DNA from: Dialister sp. UBA7295 | Lineage (GTDB): Bacteria > Bacillota > Negativicutes > Veillonellales > Dialisteraceae | Assembly: GCA_002471975.1 (NCBI GenBank) | Contig: DKQZ01000020.1 | Location: 1-14,717 of the forward strand | Reading direction: 5' to 3' | DNA: 14,717 nt | In this document: one piece after another, positions 6,333 through 13,538 of the stretch | Layout of the letters: every line of letters begins with the position of its first letter | Position numbering within the stretch: position 1 is the first letter of the stretch | The notes under the pieces: generated by a model | Told to the model about the DNA's origin: nothing | The model's input: only the letters and a program-made list of their open reading frames with translations | The model's database searches: none | Translations under genes and position numbers: made by a program

Positions 6333-6361
6333 ACTGTAGAATACTGATTTCCTTCTGTCAA
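6333..6361 (-). promoter_or_regulatory. Promoter of the reductase/TIM-barrel operon
   Basis: On the minus strand, TTGACA (6361–6356) and TACAGT (6338–6333) are 17 bases apart, about 35 bases upstream of the reductase start. Confidence 0.7.
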
Positions 6362-6372
6362 TAAAAAGCATG

Positions 6373-6398
6373 AAAAAAGCGGTGAAGATTTTCACCGC
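6373..6398 (-). terminator. Terminator of the EAL-domain gene
   Basis: Perfect 8-bp stem GCGGTGAA/TTCACCGC with a 4-base loop, followed on the minus strand by TTTTTTC. It lies 60 bases after the stop codon and just before the next promoter. Confidence 0.85.
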
Positions 6399-6458
6399 CT
6401 CTTTGCGAATTGTATTTCCATGAATCAGGAATCATGGTCCTCCATAACTCCCGGTCTT

Positions 6459-9086
6459 TCAGTCCTGCTTCTGTCCATTTTGGGCCGATTCATACAGGAT
6501 TCGTATCATTTCCGCCTCTCCTGCCGGAGAATAATGGGTCAGGTAGAGGAGTTCTCCCGTTTTCCCTCCCAGCACGGGGATGATGACGTGAAGTTTCCAG
6601 GTATAGCCGCCCTTCCTGTTCCTCGTGCGGAATAGAGCGGAAAATGCCCGGCCATGATGCCGTTCCAGATTGCTGTAATCCGTAAACTGAAGATATCTTT
6701 CGTGATCTTCCGGGGCGATGACGTTCCCCATGTCGGACTCAAGCCATTCCTTCACGGAAGCGATGCCCTCTCCCCGGGCACGGAAAGGACTTCTGTTGAA
6801 GAGGATCCGGGTCCTGTCCTCTTTCAAATCCACCAGGCCTACAAAGTCATACGCCTGATACAGATTCCTGACCAGGGCATCCAGTTCCTGCGTCCTGCTG
6901 CCGCCGGCTCCCGCATCTGTTTTTTCCAGAGTGCAGAGATATATGGACTCCTCCCCTTCCCTGGCGATGAGGGATGCCTCAAAACGCATATATCCCTGAT
7001 CCCAGATCATGTAGGTATGGGCAGGGCTTCCCGTCTCCAATGCCTGGTCTATAATCGTGCAAAGGGGATGGGCCTGAGGGAAATTACAGAAGTTATCCAT
7101 GGTACACCAGATTCCCTGCTGGACAGAAATCCCAAGTTCGCCAAGCAGCTTTTTGTAATCCTCCCCGGCATAAGAAAACGCATATTGGTCACCCCGTTTC
7201 CTCACGATAGCCAGGGCTTTACCAATCTGGAAATCAACGGCCCCTGCCCGGCTGAAAAGGGTATGATACTGATATATTTCCGGAGAAATTTTCTTTTCCC
7301 CCATGTGCTTCATGAGGTCTTCATAGGGCTCCGGCTTTCCGAAATACCAGCCCTGGACCTTTTCACAGCCCACAGACCGGAGGAAGTCATATTCCTCCTT
7401 TGTTTCCACTCCTTCCGCCAGGGTCTGGATGCCAAGACTCTTCACCATGCGAATCAGGTCGGCAATGATGATCTTTGCCTTGTCCGTGAAATTGGAGAAG
7501 AAAGCCATGTCCAGCTTGATTTCGTTGAAATTGAAATCCTTGAGAAGGTTAAGGGAGGAATAACCGCTTCCAAAATCGTCCATCCATACCTGGATGCCCG
7601 CCGCCTGAAGGCGCGCAATATCGCGTCGGATGATTTCCGGTTCTTCCGCCGCCATGGATTCCGTGATTTCCACCATGATCATATCCCTGGGCATGCCGCA
7701 GGCTTCCACCGCATCCAGCACATAGCCTGCGATATCTTCCTCCAGGAAATCATAGCGGGAAAGGTTAAAGGATACCGGTACCACAGGAAGGCCTTTTGCC
7801 TTTCTCTCCCTGTACTCCTCACAGACTGCCCGAAGGATATATTTATCCAGCTTGTGAATCTGCCTTGTCTTTTCCAGAGCGGAAATAAACTGTCCCGGCC
7901 CCAGAAGGCCATAGACCGGGTCTACCCAGCGGGCCAGGGCTTCCGCACTGCAGAGTTCTTCATTCACCGTGCGGATGACAGGCTGGTAATAGACTTTGAT
8001 CCATTTCTTTTCAATGGCTTCATCGATATGGGAAGCCACATAATTTTCGATCGCCAGAGAGCGGATGAGATCATTGTCATACCAGGCCGTATCTTTGCCC
8101 GGCATACCTGCGATGCTGCGGCATGCCTCCTCCGCATTACTGATACAAACGCCCACGCGGATTTCTTCTTTGGGTATTTCATAAATTCCTGCATTGATGA
8201 CAAGACCATCATAGCCCTTCACGTCGGAAAGGGACTTCCGGAATTTCTCCAGTTGTTCCACAAGACCTTCGGCAGGCGTAAACACGCAGAAACAGTCCAC
8301 CGGCCGCCGGGTCACGATGGCCTGGGGGAATGCCCTGGTGAGCTCCTTATTGATGCGATAAATCAGGTCATCTCCTGCCTTCAGGCCGAAACGCTCGTTG
8401 TAGAGGCGGAATTTTTCCACATCCAGGAAGAGGAGGCACCGCTTTTCATAGACTTTCCTCTGCCTGTTATCATTCATGAGAGCCGAAACCTGCTCCATAA
8501 ACTCCGGAAGGTCAAGGAAACCGGTCATGGTCCCCGTCTTCTTCTCTTTCCCCTTTATTTCATAAACCATCCCATAAACAAGAGGACCTACGTTGGAGGC
8601 CATCAGGCGGCCATTCGAATTGATCCACTGGATATGTCCATCCTTCCGGGTAATGCGGAACTCCACGTCATGAAATTCATGATTTCCCTTCTCCTGGCGG
8701 CTCACGATGGCCGACCAGGCAGGAATGCGGTCTTCTTCATAAATGAGCCGGTAAGCCCTTCCATGGACAAATTCCATGAATTCATCCACCGAATCGCAGC
8801 CCCAAACCTTAGCGGCCCTCCGGTTGGCATACAGGATTTCATAGGGCTCATCCTTCCGGTATACCAGGATGCCGCAGGGCATTTCATCAAAATCGGCAGC
8901 ATAAGAAAGCGAAAATTTCACTTCTTCAGAAAATCCCGACACCTTTCCTCCCGCATCCTCTGCTTGAGCTGTATCTATCATGGCCCGGGTCATAGCGGAT
9001 TCACCGGCAGCTTCCCTTTCCAGATCTGCCTTCTCCATCATTTCTGCTTCCTGATCCTTCCCATGGTTTCGAATCATACATACCAT
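6459..9086 (-). CDS. c-di-GMP phosphodiesterase: PAS, degenerate GGDEF, EAL, PAS-like C-terminus
   Basis: An 875-residue soluble signalling protein with no membrane segment. A PAS sensor spans roughly residues 60–180. A GGDEF-fold domain spans roughly 185–340, but the signature is PVDCF at 262–266, so cyclase activity should be lost. The EAL domain spans roughly 345–590. It keeps the catalytic set: Glu382 in AEALARW, Asn441 in NLSRYDF, Glu473 in EITES, Asp503–Asp504 in DDFGSGYSSL, Lys524 in IKLD, Glu558 in EGVET, and the QGW turn. It should therefore hydrolyse cyclic di-GMP. The last 280 residues look like one or two further PAS-fold modules (EDHERY…, then KGGYTWKLHVIIPV). The start at 9086 has a poor ribosome-binding site. 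The ATG at 9041 has AGGAAG six bases upstream and may be the true start, shortening the protein by 15 residues. It forms a single-gene unit. Confidence 0.9.
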   Translation of the reverse strand: MVCMIRNHGKDQEAEMMEKADLEREAAGESAMTRAMIDTAQAEDAGGKVSGFSEEVKFSLSYAADFDEMPCGILVYRKDEPYEILYANRRAAKVWGCDSVDEFMEFVHGRAYRLIYEEDRIPAWSAIVSRQEKGNHEFHDVEFRITRKDGHIQWINSNGRLMASNVGPLVYGMVYEIKGKEKKTGTMTGFLDLPEFMEQVSALMNDNRQRKVYEKRCLLFLDVEKFRLYNERFGLKAGDDLIYRINKELTRAFPQAIVTRRPVDCFCVFTPAEGLVEQLEKFRKSLSDVKGYDGLVINAGIYEIPKEEIRVGVCISNAEEACRSIAGMPGKDTAWYDNDLIRSLAIENYVASHIDEAIEKKWIKVYYQPVIRTVNEELCSAEALARWVDPVYGLLGPGQFISALEKTRQIHKLDKYILRAVCEEYRERKAKGLPVVPVSFNLSRYDFLEEDIAGYVLDAVEACGMPRDMIMVEITESMAAEEPEIIRRDIARLQAAGIQVWMDDFGSGYSSLNLLKDFNFNEIKLDMAFFSNFTDKAKIIIADLIRMVKSLGIQTLAEGVETKEEYDFLRSVGCEKVQGWYFGKPEPYEDLMKHMGEKKISPEIYQYHTLFSRAGAVDFQIGKALAIVRKRGDQYAFSYAGEDYKKLLGELGISVQQGIWCTMDNFCNFPQAHPLCTIIDQALETGSPAHTYMIWDQGYMRFEASLIAREGEESIYLCTLEKTDAGAGGSRTQELDALVRNLYQAYDFVGLVDLKEDRTRILFNRSPFRARGEGIASVKEWLESDMGNVIAPEDHERYLQFTDYSNLERHHGRAFSALFRTRNRKGGYTWKLHVIIPVLGGKTGELLYLTHYSPAGEAEMIRILYESAQNGQKQD

Positions 9087-9139
9087 CCATTCATTAACTA
9101 TATGATCAATTCATAAGTACTGCTGAAATTCATACAACA

Positions 9140-9168
9140 ATTATATGATGTTCTCTCCATTTCGTCTA
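9140..9168 (-). promoter_or_regulatory. Candidate promoter of the EAL-domain gene
   Basis: On the minus strand, TAGACG (9168–9163) and a perfect TATAAT (9145–9140) are 17 bases apart. The -35 box matches four of six consensus bases. Confidence 0.5.
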
Positions 9169-9241
9169 CATATTTTTAAAAATGTATGAGTAAAAATTTA
9201 CAGGGTGACTGCGTACCCCTATGGATATTTCCAAAACCCTG

Positions 9242-9270
9242 TTGACAGGCAGGCACTTCTCGTCTATACT
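9242..9270 (+). promoter_or_regulatory. Promoter of the nucleotidyltransferase-like/Asn-rich pair
   Basis: TTGACA (9242–9247) and TATACT (9265–9270) are exactly 17 bases apart, a near-consensus sigma-A promoter. Start is predicted near 9277, giving a leader of about 68 bases. Confidence 0.85.
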
Positions 9271-9344
9271 ATAACGATTTCTACGGCTGCAGACGGGAAA
9301 TGGACGGCAGGAGGGAAAAATTTCATAAGAAAGGAGAAATGACG

Positions 9345-9956
9345 ATGTATACTTTCGTATCGAAAAAAGAGGCGGCCCCCTACCGGCGGGACTGCGAATG
9401 GATTCTTCGCTCCATGCAGCATGAACTTCGGAAGAAATATGATTTCCGCTGTCAGCTCTATCCCGTGGGAAGCTGTCCCAACGGCGTACTCACCAAAAAT
9501 GAGGAAGGGCACTTTGATCTGGACTATGACATGGACGTCCTGCGCCTTCCCGAAGAATGGGCGAGAAATCCCCATCTCCTGAAAGACCATGTGCGGATGA
9601 CTCTGGACTCCTATGCGGCAAGTCTGGGCTTCCTCCCCGCCCAGGACTCCACCTCCGTCCTCACCGCTGTATCGGAAAAGAAAAATTTCAGCTTTGACCT
9701 CTGTCTCACCTTCCGGCAGGGAAACGATTTCCTGCGCCTGATTCACGATAAAGGGAAAGATACCTATATCTGGAACATCAGGAAAGATGAAGCAGACTGG
9801 CTGGCCAAAAGGCGCATCCTCTACAATCACCATCTGAAGGCGGAACTGCAGAAACAGTACCTTCACCTCAAGAACACGGGCAGGGAAGGAAAATCATCCC
9901 TCCCCCTCCTCATCGAAACCATCAACAACATGTATAACCAGTACATCATTCAATGA
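9345..9956 (+). CDS. Uncharacterised protein with nucleotidyltransferase-fold motifs
   Basis: I do not recognise this gene as a named family. The 203-residue protein has a nucleotidyltransferase (polymerase-beta-like) signature: a Gly-Ser pair in PVGSCPNGV (Gly42–Ser43), an acidic cluster after it in FDLDYDMDV (Asp58, Asp60, Asp62, Asp64), and a possible third metal ligand in FSFDLCL (Asp118). A G-S, then D-x-D, then distal D order is what the fold needs for nucleotide transfer. The C-terminal 80 residues are helical and charged with no obvious domain. No membrane segment is seen. The start at 9345 is eight bases after AAGGAG; the ATG at 9339 is too close to it. It has its own near-consensus promoter and is followed with a 4-base ATGA overlap by a reading frame leading into the Asn/His-rich small gene. 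It could be a standalone transferase acting on RNA or a small molecule, an antitoxin-type or immunity nucleotidyltransferase, or an inactive relative. Confidence 0.7.
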   Translation: MYTFVSKKEAAPYRRDCEWILRSMQHELRKKYDFRCQLYPVGSCPNGVLTKNEEGHFDLDYDMDVLRLPEEWARNPHLLKDHVRMTLDSYAASLGFLPAQDSTSVLTAVSEKKNFSFDLCLTFRQGNDFLRLIHDKGKDTYIWNIRKDEADWLAKRRILYNHHLKAELQKQYLHLKNTGREGKSSLPLLIETINNMYNQYIIQ

Positions 9957-9967
9957 AAGGAACTGCT

Positions 9968-10135
9968 ATGAGCAGACATATTTCAGGAAATACCCATACC
10001 TCATCCCAGATGAATCATCACGCCAATCAGGGAAATCCAAACAACAGCGCCCATCAGGCAGCACAAAACAACCATGCAAACCAGATGAATCCCAATCATG
10101 GCACATACCAGGGCACAAGAGGCGGGAAGAGATAA
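9968..10135 (+). CDS. Small Asn/His/Gln-rich protein with two tandem 18-residue repeats
   Basis: A 55-residue hydrophilic protein that I cannot assign to a function. After MSRHISGNTHTSSQM it consists of two back-to-back 18-residue units, NHHANQGNPNNSAHQAAQ and NNHANQMNPNHGTYQGTR, ending GGKR. Core positions H-A-N-Q-x-N-P-N are identical in both. It has no Cys, membrane segment or signal peptide and is likely disordered or nucleic-acid binding through its basic tail. The start at 9968 is preceded by AAAGGA. The frame also opens at 9953, overlapping the stop of the upstream gene, giving a 60-residue version. Repeat-preserving codon differences between the two units argue that the peptide is selected and not a chance reading frame. 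Shared promoter and overlap tie it to the nucleotidyltransferase-like gene. Confidence 0.65.
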   Translation: MSRHISGNTHTSSQMNHHANQGNPNNSAHQAAQNNHANQMNPNHGTYQGTRGGKR

Positions 10136-10206
10136 ATCATCAGCCGGCAGCCCCAGCCCGTCAGTCATCGGTTCTTACCCCTGAGCGGTGACAGACTATT
10201 GCCGGC

Positions 10207-10241
10207 AAAAAGAGCAGCAGACCCATTCTGCTGCTCTTTTT
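10207..10241 (+). terminator. Terminator of the nucleotidyltransferase-like/Asn-rich pair
   Basis: A 14-bp perfect stem AAAAAGAGCAGCAG/CTGCTGCTCTTTTT with a 7-base loop, running into TATTTC. The A-rich upstream side makes it work in both directions. Confidence 0.85.
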
Positions 10242-10431
10242 ATTTCAAAAAATTCAAAGGAATGACTGAAATGATAGTACCTCCCGGGCTGTCATCTCAT
10301 ATATTCCCCATTCAGCCCGCTGATTACCACAAAATGGCGGCGTCCCGAAAGCAGCATTCCCTGATACTTCGAAAATATTCCCCAATGCAGGAGTTCTATT
10401 TCGAAAGTATTTCAACCATAAAAAGGCACAC

Positions 10432-10460
10432 AAAAAACCGGACCTCTTTCGAGATCCGGT
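10432..10460 (-). terminator. Terminator of the rplJL end of the ribosomal operon
   Basis: Stem ACCGGATCTC/GAGGTCCGGT with a GAAA tetraloop and one G-U pair on the minus strand, followed by TTTTTTG. The plus-strand version has a C-A mismatch at the same place, so the minus direction is favoured. Confidence 0.85.
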
Positions 10461-10493
10461 TTTTTTCAGAAGATGGTTACGTAAGGGCTGAAA

Positions 10494-10865
10494 TTATTTC
10501 AGTTCAACGGTAGCGCCAGCGTCTTCCAGTTTCTTCTTCATTTCTTCAGCTTCAGCTTTAGCTACGCCGGTCTTAACTTCTTTCGGAGCGCCGTCAACTA
10601 CTGCTTTAGCGTCTTTCAGACCGAGGCCGGTGATTTCGCGAACAGCTTTGATAACAGCGATCTTCTTGTCGCCGATTTCCTTCAGGATTACGTCGAATTC
10701 GGTCTTTTCTTCTTCAGCCGGTGCTGCGCCTGCTGCCGGAGCTGCTGCTACTGCTACAGGAGCTGCTGCGGAAACGCCGAATTTGTCTTCGATAGCTTTA
10801 ACGAGCTGGGAGAGTTCCAGTACGGACATATTGCTAATGGCTTCAATAATTTCTTCGTTGGTCAT
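10494..10865 (-). CDS. rplL: 50S ribosomal protein L7/L12
   Basis: A 123-residue ribosomal stalk protein that recruits translation factors such as EF-Tu and EF-G. The N-terminal dimerisation helix pair (MTNEEIIEAISNMSVLEL, then LVKAIEDKFGV) is followed by an Ala/Pro hinge (residues about 36–53) and the C-terminal factor-binding domain with KIAVIKAVREITGLGLKDAK and the closing ATVELK. The start at 10865 has GGAGG eight bases upstream. A longer frame from 10880 begins inside that ribosome-binding site and is rejected. It lies 37 bases after rplJ, with which it is co-transcribed, and is last in the operon. Confidence 0.97.
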   Translation of the reverse strand: MTNEEIIEAISNMSVLELSQLVKAIEDKFGVSAAAPVAVAAAPAAGAAPAEEEKTEFDVILKEIGDKKIAVIKAVREITGLGLKDAKAVVDGAPKEVKTGVAKAEAEEMKKKLEDAGATVELK

Positions 10866-10902
10866 TTTATTTTCCTCCATGGAATGATTTTATGCGTATC
10901 GA

Positions 10903-11451
10903 TTACGCAGTTTCTTTCTGTTTACGCACTGCTTCGAGAGCATATGCGAGGTTCTGAATGTTGCCGTTGAGGGCACGTGCCAGTCCGGAAATCGGAGCCA
11001 GCAGGGTTGCTGCAACCATGCCAAGCAGCTGTTCTTTGGATGGCAGATCTGCCAGAGCCTTGACGCCAGCCTGATCGATGACTTTGCCATCGAGTACGCC
11101 TGCTTTGATTGCAATAGCTTCAGTCTTGTTTTCCTTCAGGAATTCTTTCAGAGCTGCTGCCGGAGCAACCGGGTCATCTTTGCAGGTTGCCAGACCATTC
11201 GGTCCCTGGAGCAGATCATCAAGGCCTTCGAGACCAAGTTCATCAGCTGCGATACGGGTCAGTGTGTTTTTAACAACCTTGTATTCAACGCCGTGAGCCA
11301 GGAATTTACGACGGAGAGCCGTAGCGTCCTTAACGGTCAGTTTGTTGAAAGACAGGAGAACTACGCCCTGGGAAGAGAGCTTTTCTTTCATTTCTGCGAC
11401 ATAAGCTTCTTTTTCGGGACGAATCTTGACTTCATACTTTTCTTCGCTCAT
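10903..11451 (-). CDS. rplJ: 50S ribosomal protein L10
   Basis: A 182-residue protein that anchors the L7/L12 dimers to the 23S rRNA stalk base. The start region carries VAEMKEKLSSQGVVLLSFNKLTV in pieces typical of L10. Next come the RNA-binding segment ALRRKFLAHGVEYKVVKNTL and, at the end, the helix that binds L7/L12 (ALNGNIQNLAYALEAVRKQK). The start has GAGGAGGTG upstream. A structured leader precedes it, where free L10 or the L10–L12 complex is expected to shut down expression. Confidence 0.97.
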   Translation of the reverse strand: MSEEKYEVKIRPEKEAYVAEMKEKLSSQGVVLLSFNKLTVKDATALRRKFLAHGVEYKVVKNTLTRIAADELGLEGLDDLLQGPNGLATCKDDPVAPAAALKEFLKENKTEAIAIKAGVLDGKVIDQAGVKALADLPSKEQLLGMVAATLLAPISGLARALNGNIQNLAYALEAVRKQKETA

Positions 11452-11454
11452 AAG

Positions 11455-11612
11455 TACACCTCCTCTGCTTTAGGATTTGTATTTACTACGTTAGCTAAAA
11501 CGACCCCGCAAAGCGAGGTCGTGGTACTGGCATTCCAGTACTCAGCCTCGGGAGGTGGGCTTTCGCCCATTAAAACCTTGTTGCCGCCGGTCTTCAGCTA
11601 AGTGTAAATTCT
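11455..11612 (-). promoter_or_regulatory. Ribosomal protein L10 leader
   Basis: The 165-base gap between rplA and rplJ carries several stems on the minus strand: an AGCTGAAGACCGGCGGCA segment near 11604–11587, GGGCGAAAGCCC (11571–11560), GTACTGG/CCAGTAC (11524–11541), and ACGACCTCG/CGGGGTCGT (11500–11522) followed by TTTTAGC. Position and architecture fit the known L10-leader class by which L10/L12 represses rplJL. The last stem with its short T-run could also attenuate transcription. Confidence 0.75.
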
Positions 11613-11616
11613 TTAA

Positions 11617-12321
11617 TTAAGCTTTTTTAGCCACTACGTTCAGTGGATCCAGGTGGATGCCGGGGCCCATGGTAGAGCTGATGGTGAGGCTCTTCATATA
11701 AGCACCTTTTACAGTGGAAGGACGAGCTTTCAGAATGGTGTTATAGATAGCCAGGAGGTTCTGTTTCAGTTTGTCTTCGGTGAAGGATACTTTGCCGATG
11801 ATAACCTGAACGTTGCCTGCTTTATCGGTACGGTACTGAACCTTGCCGCCTTTGATTTCGTTGACAGCCTTGGTAACGTCCATGGTTACGGTGCCAACTT
11901 TCGGGTTCGGCATGAGGCCTTTCGGTCCGAGGATACGGCCAAGACGGCCAACGACAGCCATCATGTCCGGAGTTGCTACTACGACGTCAAAGTCGAGCCA
12001 GCCCTGCATAATCTTGTCGGCCAGTTCTTTGCCGCCTACGTAGTCAGCGCCTGCTGCTTTTGCTTCGTCTTCTTTGTGGTCTTTGGCAAATACGAGAACC
12101 TTCTTGGATTTGCCGGTGCCTGCCGGAAGAACGGTAGCGCCGCGGAGCTGCTGATCAGCGTATTTCGGGTTGATATTAAGATTGAAAGCAACTTCTACAG
12201 TTTCATCAAACTTTGCGGATGCTGCTTCCTTAACCAGCTTTACAGCTTCGTCGATGTCATAGAGCTTATGACTGTCAACGATGGCTGCAGCTGCCTTCTG
12301 TTTCTTTGTCAGTTTTGCCAT
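11617..12321 (-). CDS. rplA: 50S ribosomal protein L1
   Basis: A 234-residue protein forming the mobile L1 stalk that helps release deacylated tRNA. Typical segments are KLYDIDEAVKLVKEAASAKF, VEVAFNLNINPKYADQQLRG (split here across positions 43–61), LPAGTGKSKKVLVFAK, GLMPNPKVGTVT and the final MGPGIHLDPL. Length is normal. AGGAGG sits five bases before the ATG. A likely L1-binding hairpin lies immediately upstream (12335–12361), consistent with autoregulation. Confidence 0.97.
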   Translation of the reverse strand: MAKLTKKQKAAAAIVDSHKLYDIDEAVKLVKEAASAKFDETVEVAFNLNINPKYADQQLRGATVLPAGTGKSKKVLVFAKDHKEDEAKAAGADYVGGKELADKIMQGWLDFDVVVATPDMMAVVGRLGRILGPKGLMPNPKVGTVTMDVTKAVNEIKGGKVQYRTDKAGNVQVIIGKVSFTEDKLKQNLLAIYNTILKARPSTVKGAYMKSLTISSTMGPGIHLDPLNVVAKKA

Positions 12322-12334
12322 TGTTTCCTCCTAT

Positions 12335-12361
12335 GTGGTCATTTGGGTTTTACCCTGCCAC
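12335..12361 (-). promoter_or_regulatory. Candidate L1-binding site before rplA
   Basis: On the minus strand, GTGGCAGGGT…ACCCAAATGACCAC folds as GTGG/CCAC enclosing GGGT/ACCC with an asymmetric internal loop. This mirrors the L1 site of 23S rRNA (GUGGGAG… GUGAAAUACCAC). It ends five bases before the AGGAGG ribosome-binding site, so bound L1 would block initiation. Confidence 0.55.
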
Positions 12362-12374
12362 GAACGGGTCAGTC

Positions 12375-12800
12375 TTAGTCTACAACTTCGATGCCCATAG
12401 AACGGGCTGTGCCTTCAACGAGACGCATTGCTGCTTCTACAGTGTTGGCGTTGAGGTCAGGCATCTTTGTTTCAGCGATTTCCTTGACCTGAGCTTTGGT
12501 GACCTTGCCGGCTTTTTTCTTGTTCGGTTCACCGGAAGCTTTTTCGATGCCTGCAGCCTTCTTCAGAAGGACAGCTGCCGGCGGAGTTTTACAAATGAAT
12601 GTAAAGCTTCTATCTTCGAAAACAGTAATTTCTACAGGGATAACCAGGCCTACCTGTTTAGCGGTACGATCGTTAAAGTCTTTAACGAAAGCCATGATGT
12701 TAACGCCTGCCTGGCCGAGGGCCGGGCCTACTGGCGGTGCCGGGGTTGCTTTTCCGGCTGCTACCTGCAGTTTTACTACCTTTGCAACTTTCTTTGCCAT
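12375..12800 (-). CDS. rplK: 50S ribosomal protein L11
   Basis: A 141-residue stalk-base protein binding the GTPase-associated region of 23S rRNA. The N-terminal domain has KLQVAAGKATPAPPVGPALG and GVNIMAFVKDFNDRT. The C-terminal RNA-binding domain has TVEAAMRLVEGTARSMGIEV. The start at 12800 has AGGAGGTG seven bases upstream. The longer frame from 12863 runs through the leader hairpin and is rejected. Confidence 0.97.
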   Translation of the reverse strand: MAKKVAKVVKLQVAAGKATPAPPVGPALGQAGVNIMAFVKDFNDRTAKQVGLVIPVEITVFEDRSFTFICKTPPAAVLLKKAAGIEKASGEPNKKKAGKVTKAQVKEIAETKMPDLNANTVEAAMRLVEGTARSMGIEVVD

Positions 12801-12830
12801 AATGTTACACCTCCTATCCGTATTGGGAAT

Positions 12831-12863
12831 GTGGTACTTTCGGGCTGTAACGGGCCCTCCCAC
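12831..12863 (-). promoter_or_regulatory. Candidate L1-binding site before rplK
   Basis: On the minus strand GTGGGAGGGC…GCCCGAAAGTACCAC forms GTGG/CCAC around GGGC/GCCC, closely resembling the GUGGGAG / GAAAUACCAC halves of the L1 site in 23S rRNA. A second stem, GTGGGAC/GTCCCAC (12865–12895), lies just upstream. This is where L1 is known to repress the L11–L1 operon in other bacteria. Confidence 0.65.
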
Positions 12864-12904
12864 GGTGGGACGAGTCTAGTTCAAGGCAGTCCCACAAGAG
12901 TATA

Positions 12905-13525
12905 TTAAGGAAGCGGTTCGAAGGAGCCTGCTTCCAGCTCTATCGTAGTGGTTGTTCCGAAATTGCTGATGTCTGCTTTAATCTTTGTCTTGTCATCGGC
13001 AACTTCCAGAACGGTGGCGGTCCGGTCTTCGAATACACCTTTGGTGATCCGGATACGGTCACCGGCTTTTACGGTGACTGCGGCCGGTTTCTTTGCATTT
13101 CCGCCGTTAATGATGCGTTCTGCTTCTTCATCAGAAAGAGGAATCGGTTTGGTGGTGGTTCCGACAAATCCGGTAACCCCCGGGGTATTTCTTACGACAT
13201 ACCAGCTTCTGTCATTGACTTCCATCTTGATCAGCAGGTAGCCTGGGAAAACCTTGTGGGCAACCATTCTTGTCTTGCCGTCTTTTTCCTCTTCTTCTTC
13301 CTGGAGGGGCAGCAGGATTTCCAGAATGGTATCATCCATTCCCATGGAATGGACTTTACGAGTCAGTGTATCCTTGACCTTGTTTTCATATCCGGAATAG
13401 GTATGAATGACATACCAGCGGATATTCTTGGCACCCTCTGTAGGCTCGCCAATCTCGGTCGGAGCACTGACTTCGGTCTGATTTTCTGCTGCGATTTTCA
13501 TATTCCTGGCTTCTGTATCCGACAT
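12905..13525 (-). CDS. nusG: Transcription termination/antitermination factor NusG
   Basis: A 206-residue transcription elongation factor. The NGN domain begins at IRWYVIHTYSGYE (about residue 35) and contains VFPGYLLIKM and NTPGVTGFVG. The C-terminal KOW domain has KAGDRIRITKGVFEDRTATV and ends with SNFGTTTTIELE. An acidic N-terminal extension of about 34 residues precedes the NGN core and explains a length above the usual 175–180. It starts 13 bases after secE. Confidence 0.96.
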   Translation of the reverse strand: MSDTEARNMKIAAENQTEVSAPTEIGEPTEGAKNIRWYVIHTYSGYENKVKDTLTRKVHSMGMDDTILEILLPLQEEEEEKDGKTRMVAHKVFPGYLLIKMEVNDRSWYVVRNTPGVTGFVGTTTKPIPLSDEEAERIINGGNAKKPAAVTVKAGDRIRITKGVFEDRTATVLEVADDKTKIKADISNFGTTTTIELEAGSFEPLP

Positions 13526-13538
13526 AGTCTCTCTCCTC

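Larger units (their letters stand above)
10136..10493. other. Intergenic gap between the plus-strand pair and rplL
   Basis: No gene is visible in these 358 bases. The gap holds two terminators (10207–10241 and 10432–10460) and an imperfect inverted repeat (ATACTTCGAAAATA at 10364–10377 against TATTTCGAAAGTAT at 10397–10410). TGCCGGC-type words near 10142 and 10200 could pair. The rest shows no structure I can name. Confidence 0.5.

Noticed and set aside
6654..9116. Very long plus-strand reading frame opposite the EAL gene
   Set aside because: It is a shadow of the minus-strand gene: no ribosome-binding site, no recognisable domain, and the minus strand carries intact EAL motifs.
12905..13525. 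NusG paralogue (LoaP/RfaH-like) because of its N-terminal extension
   Set aside because: The location in secE–nusG–rplKAJL and intact NGN/KOW motifs identify the housekeeping NusG. Acidic N-terminal extensions are seen in ordinary NusG proteins.
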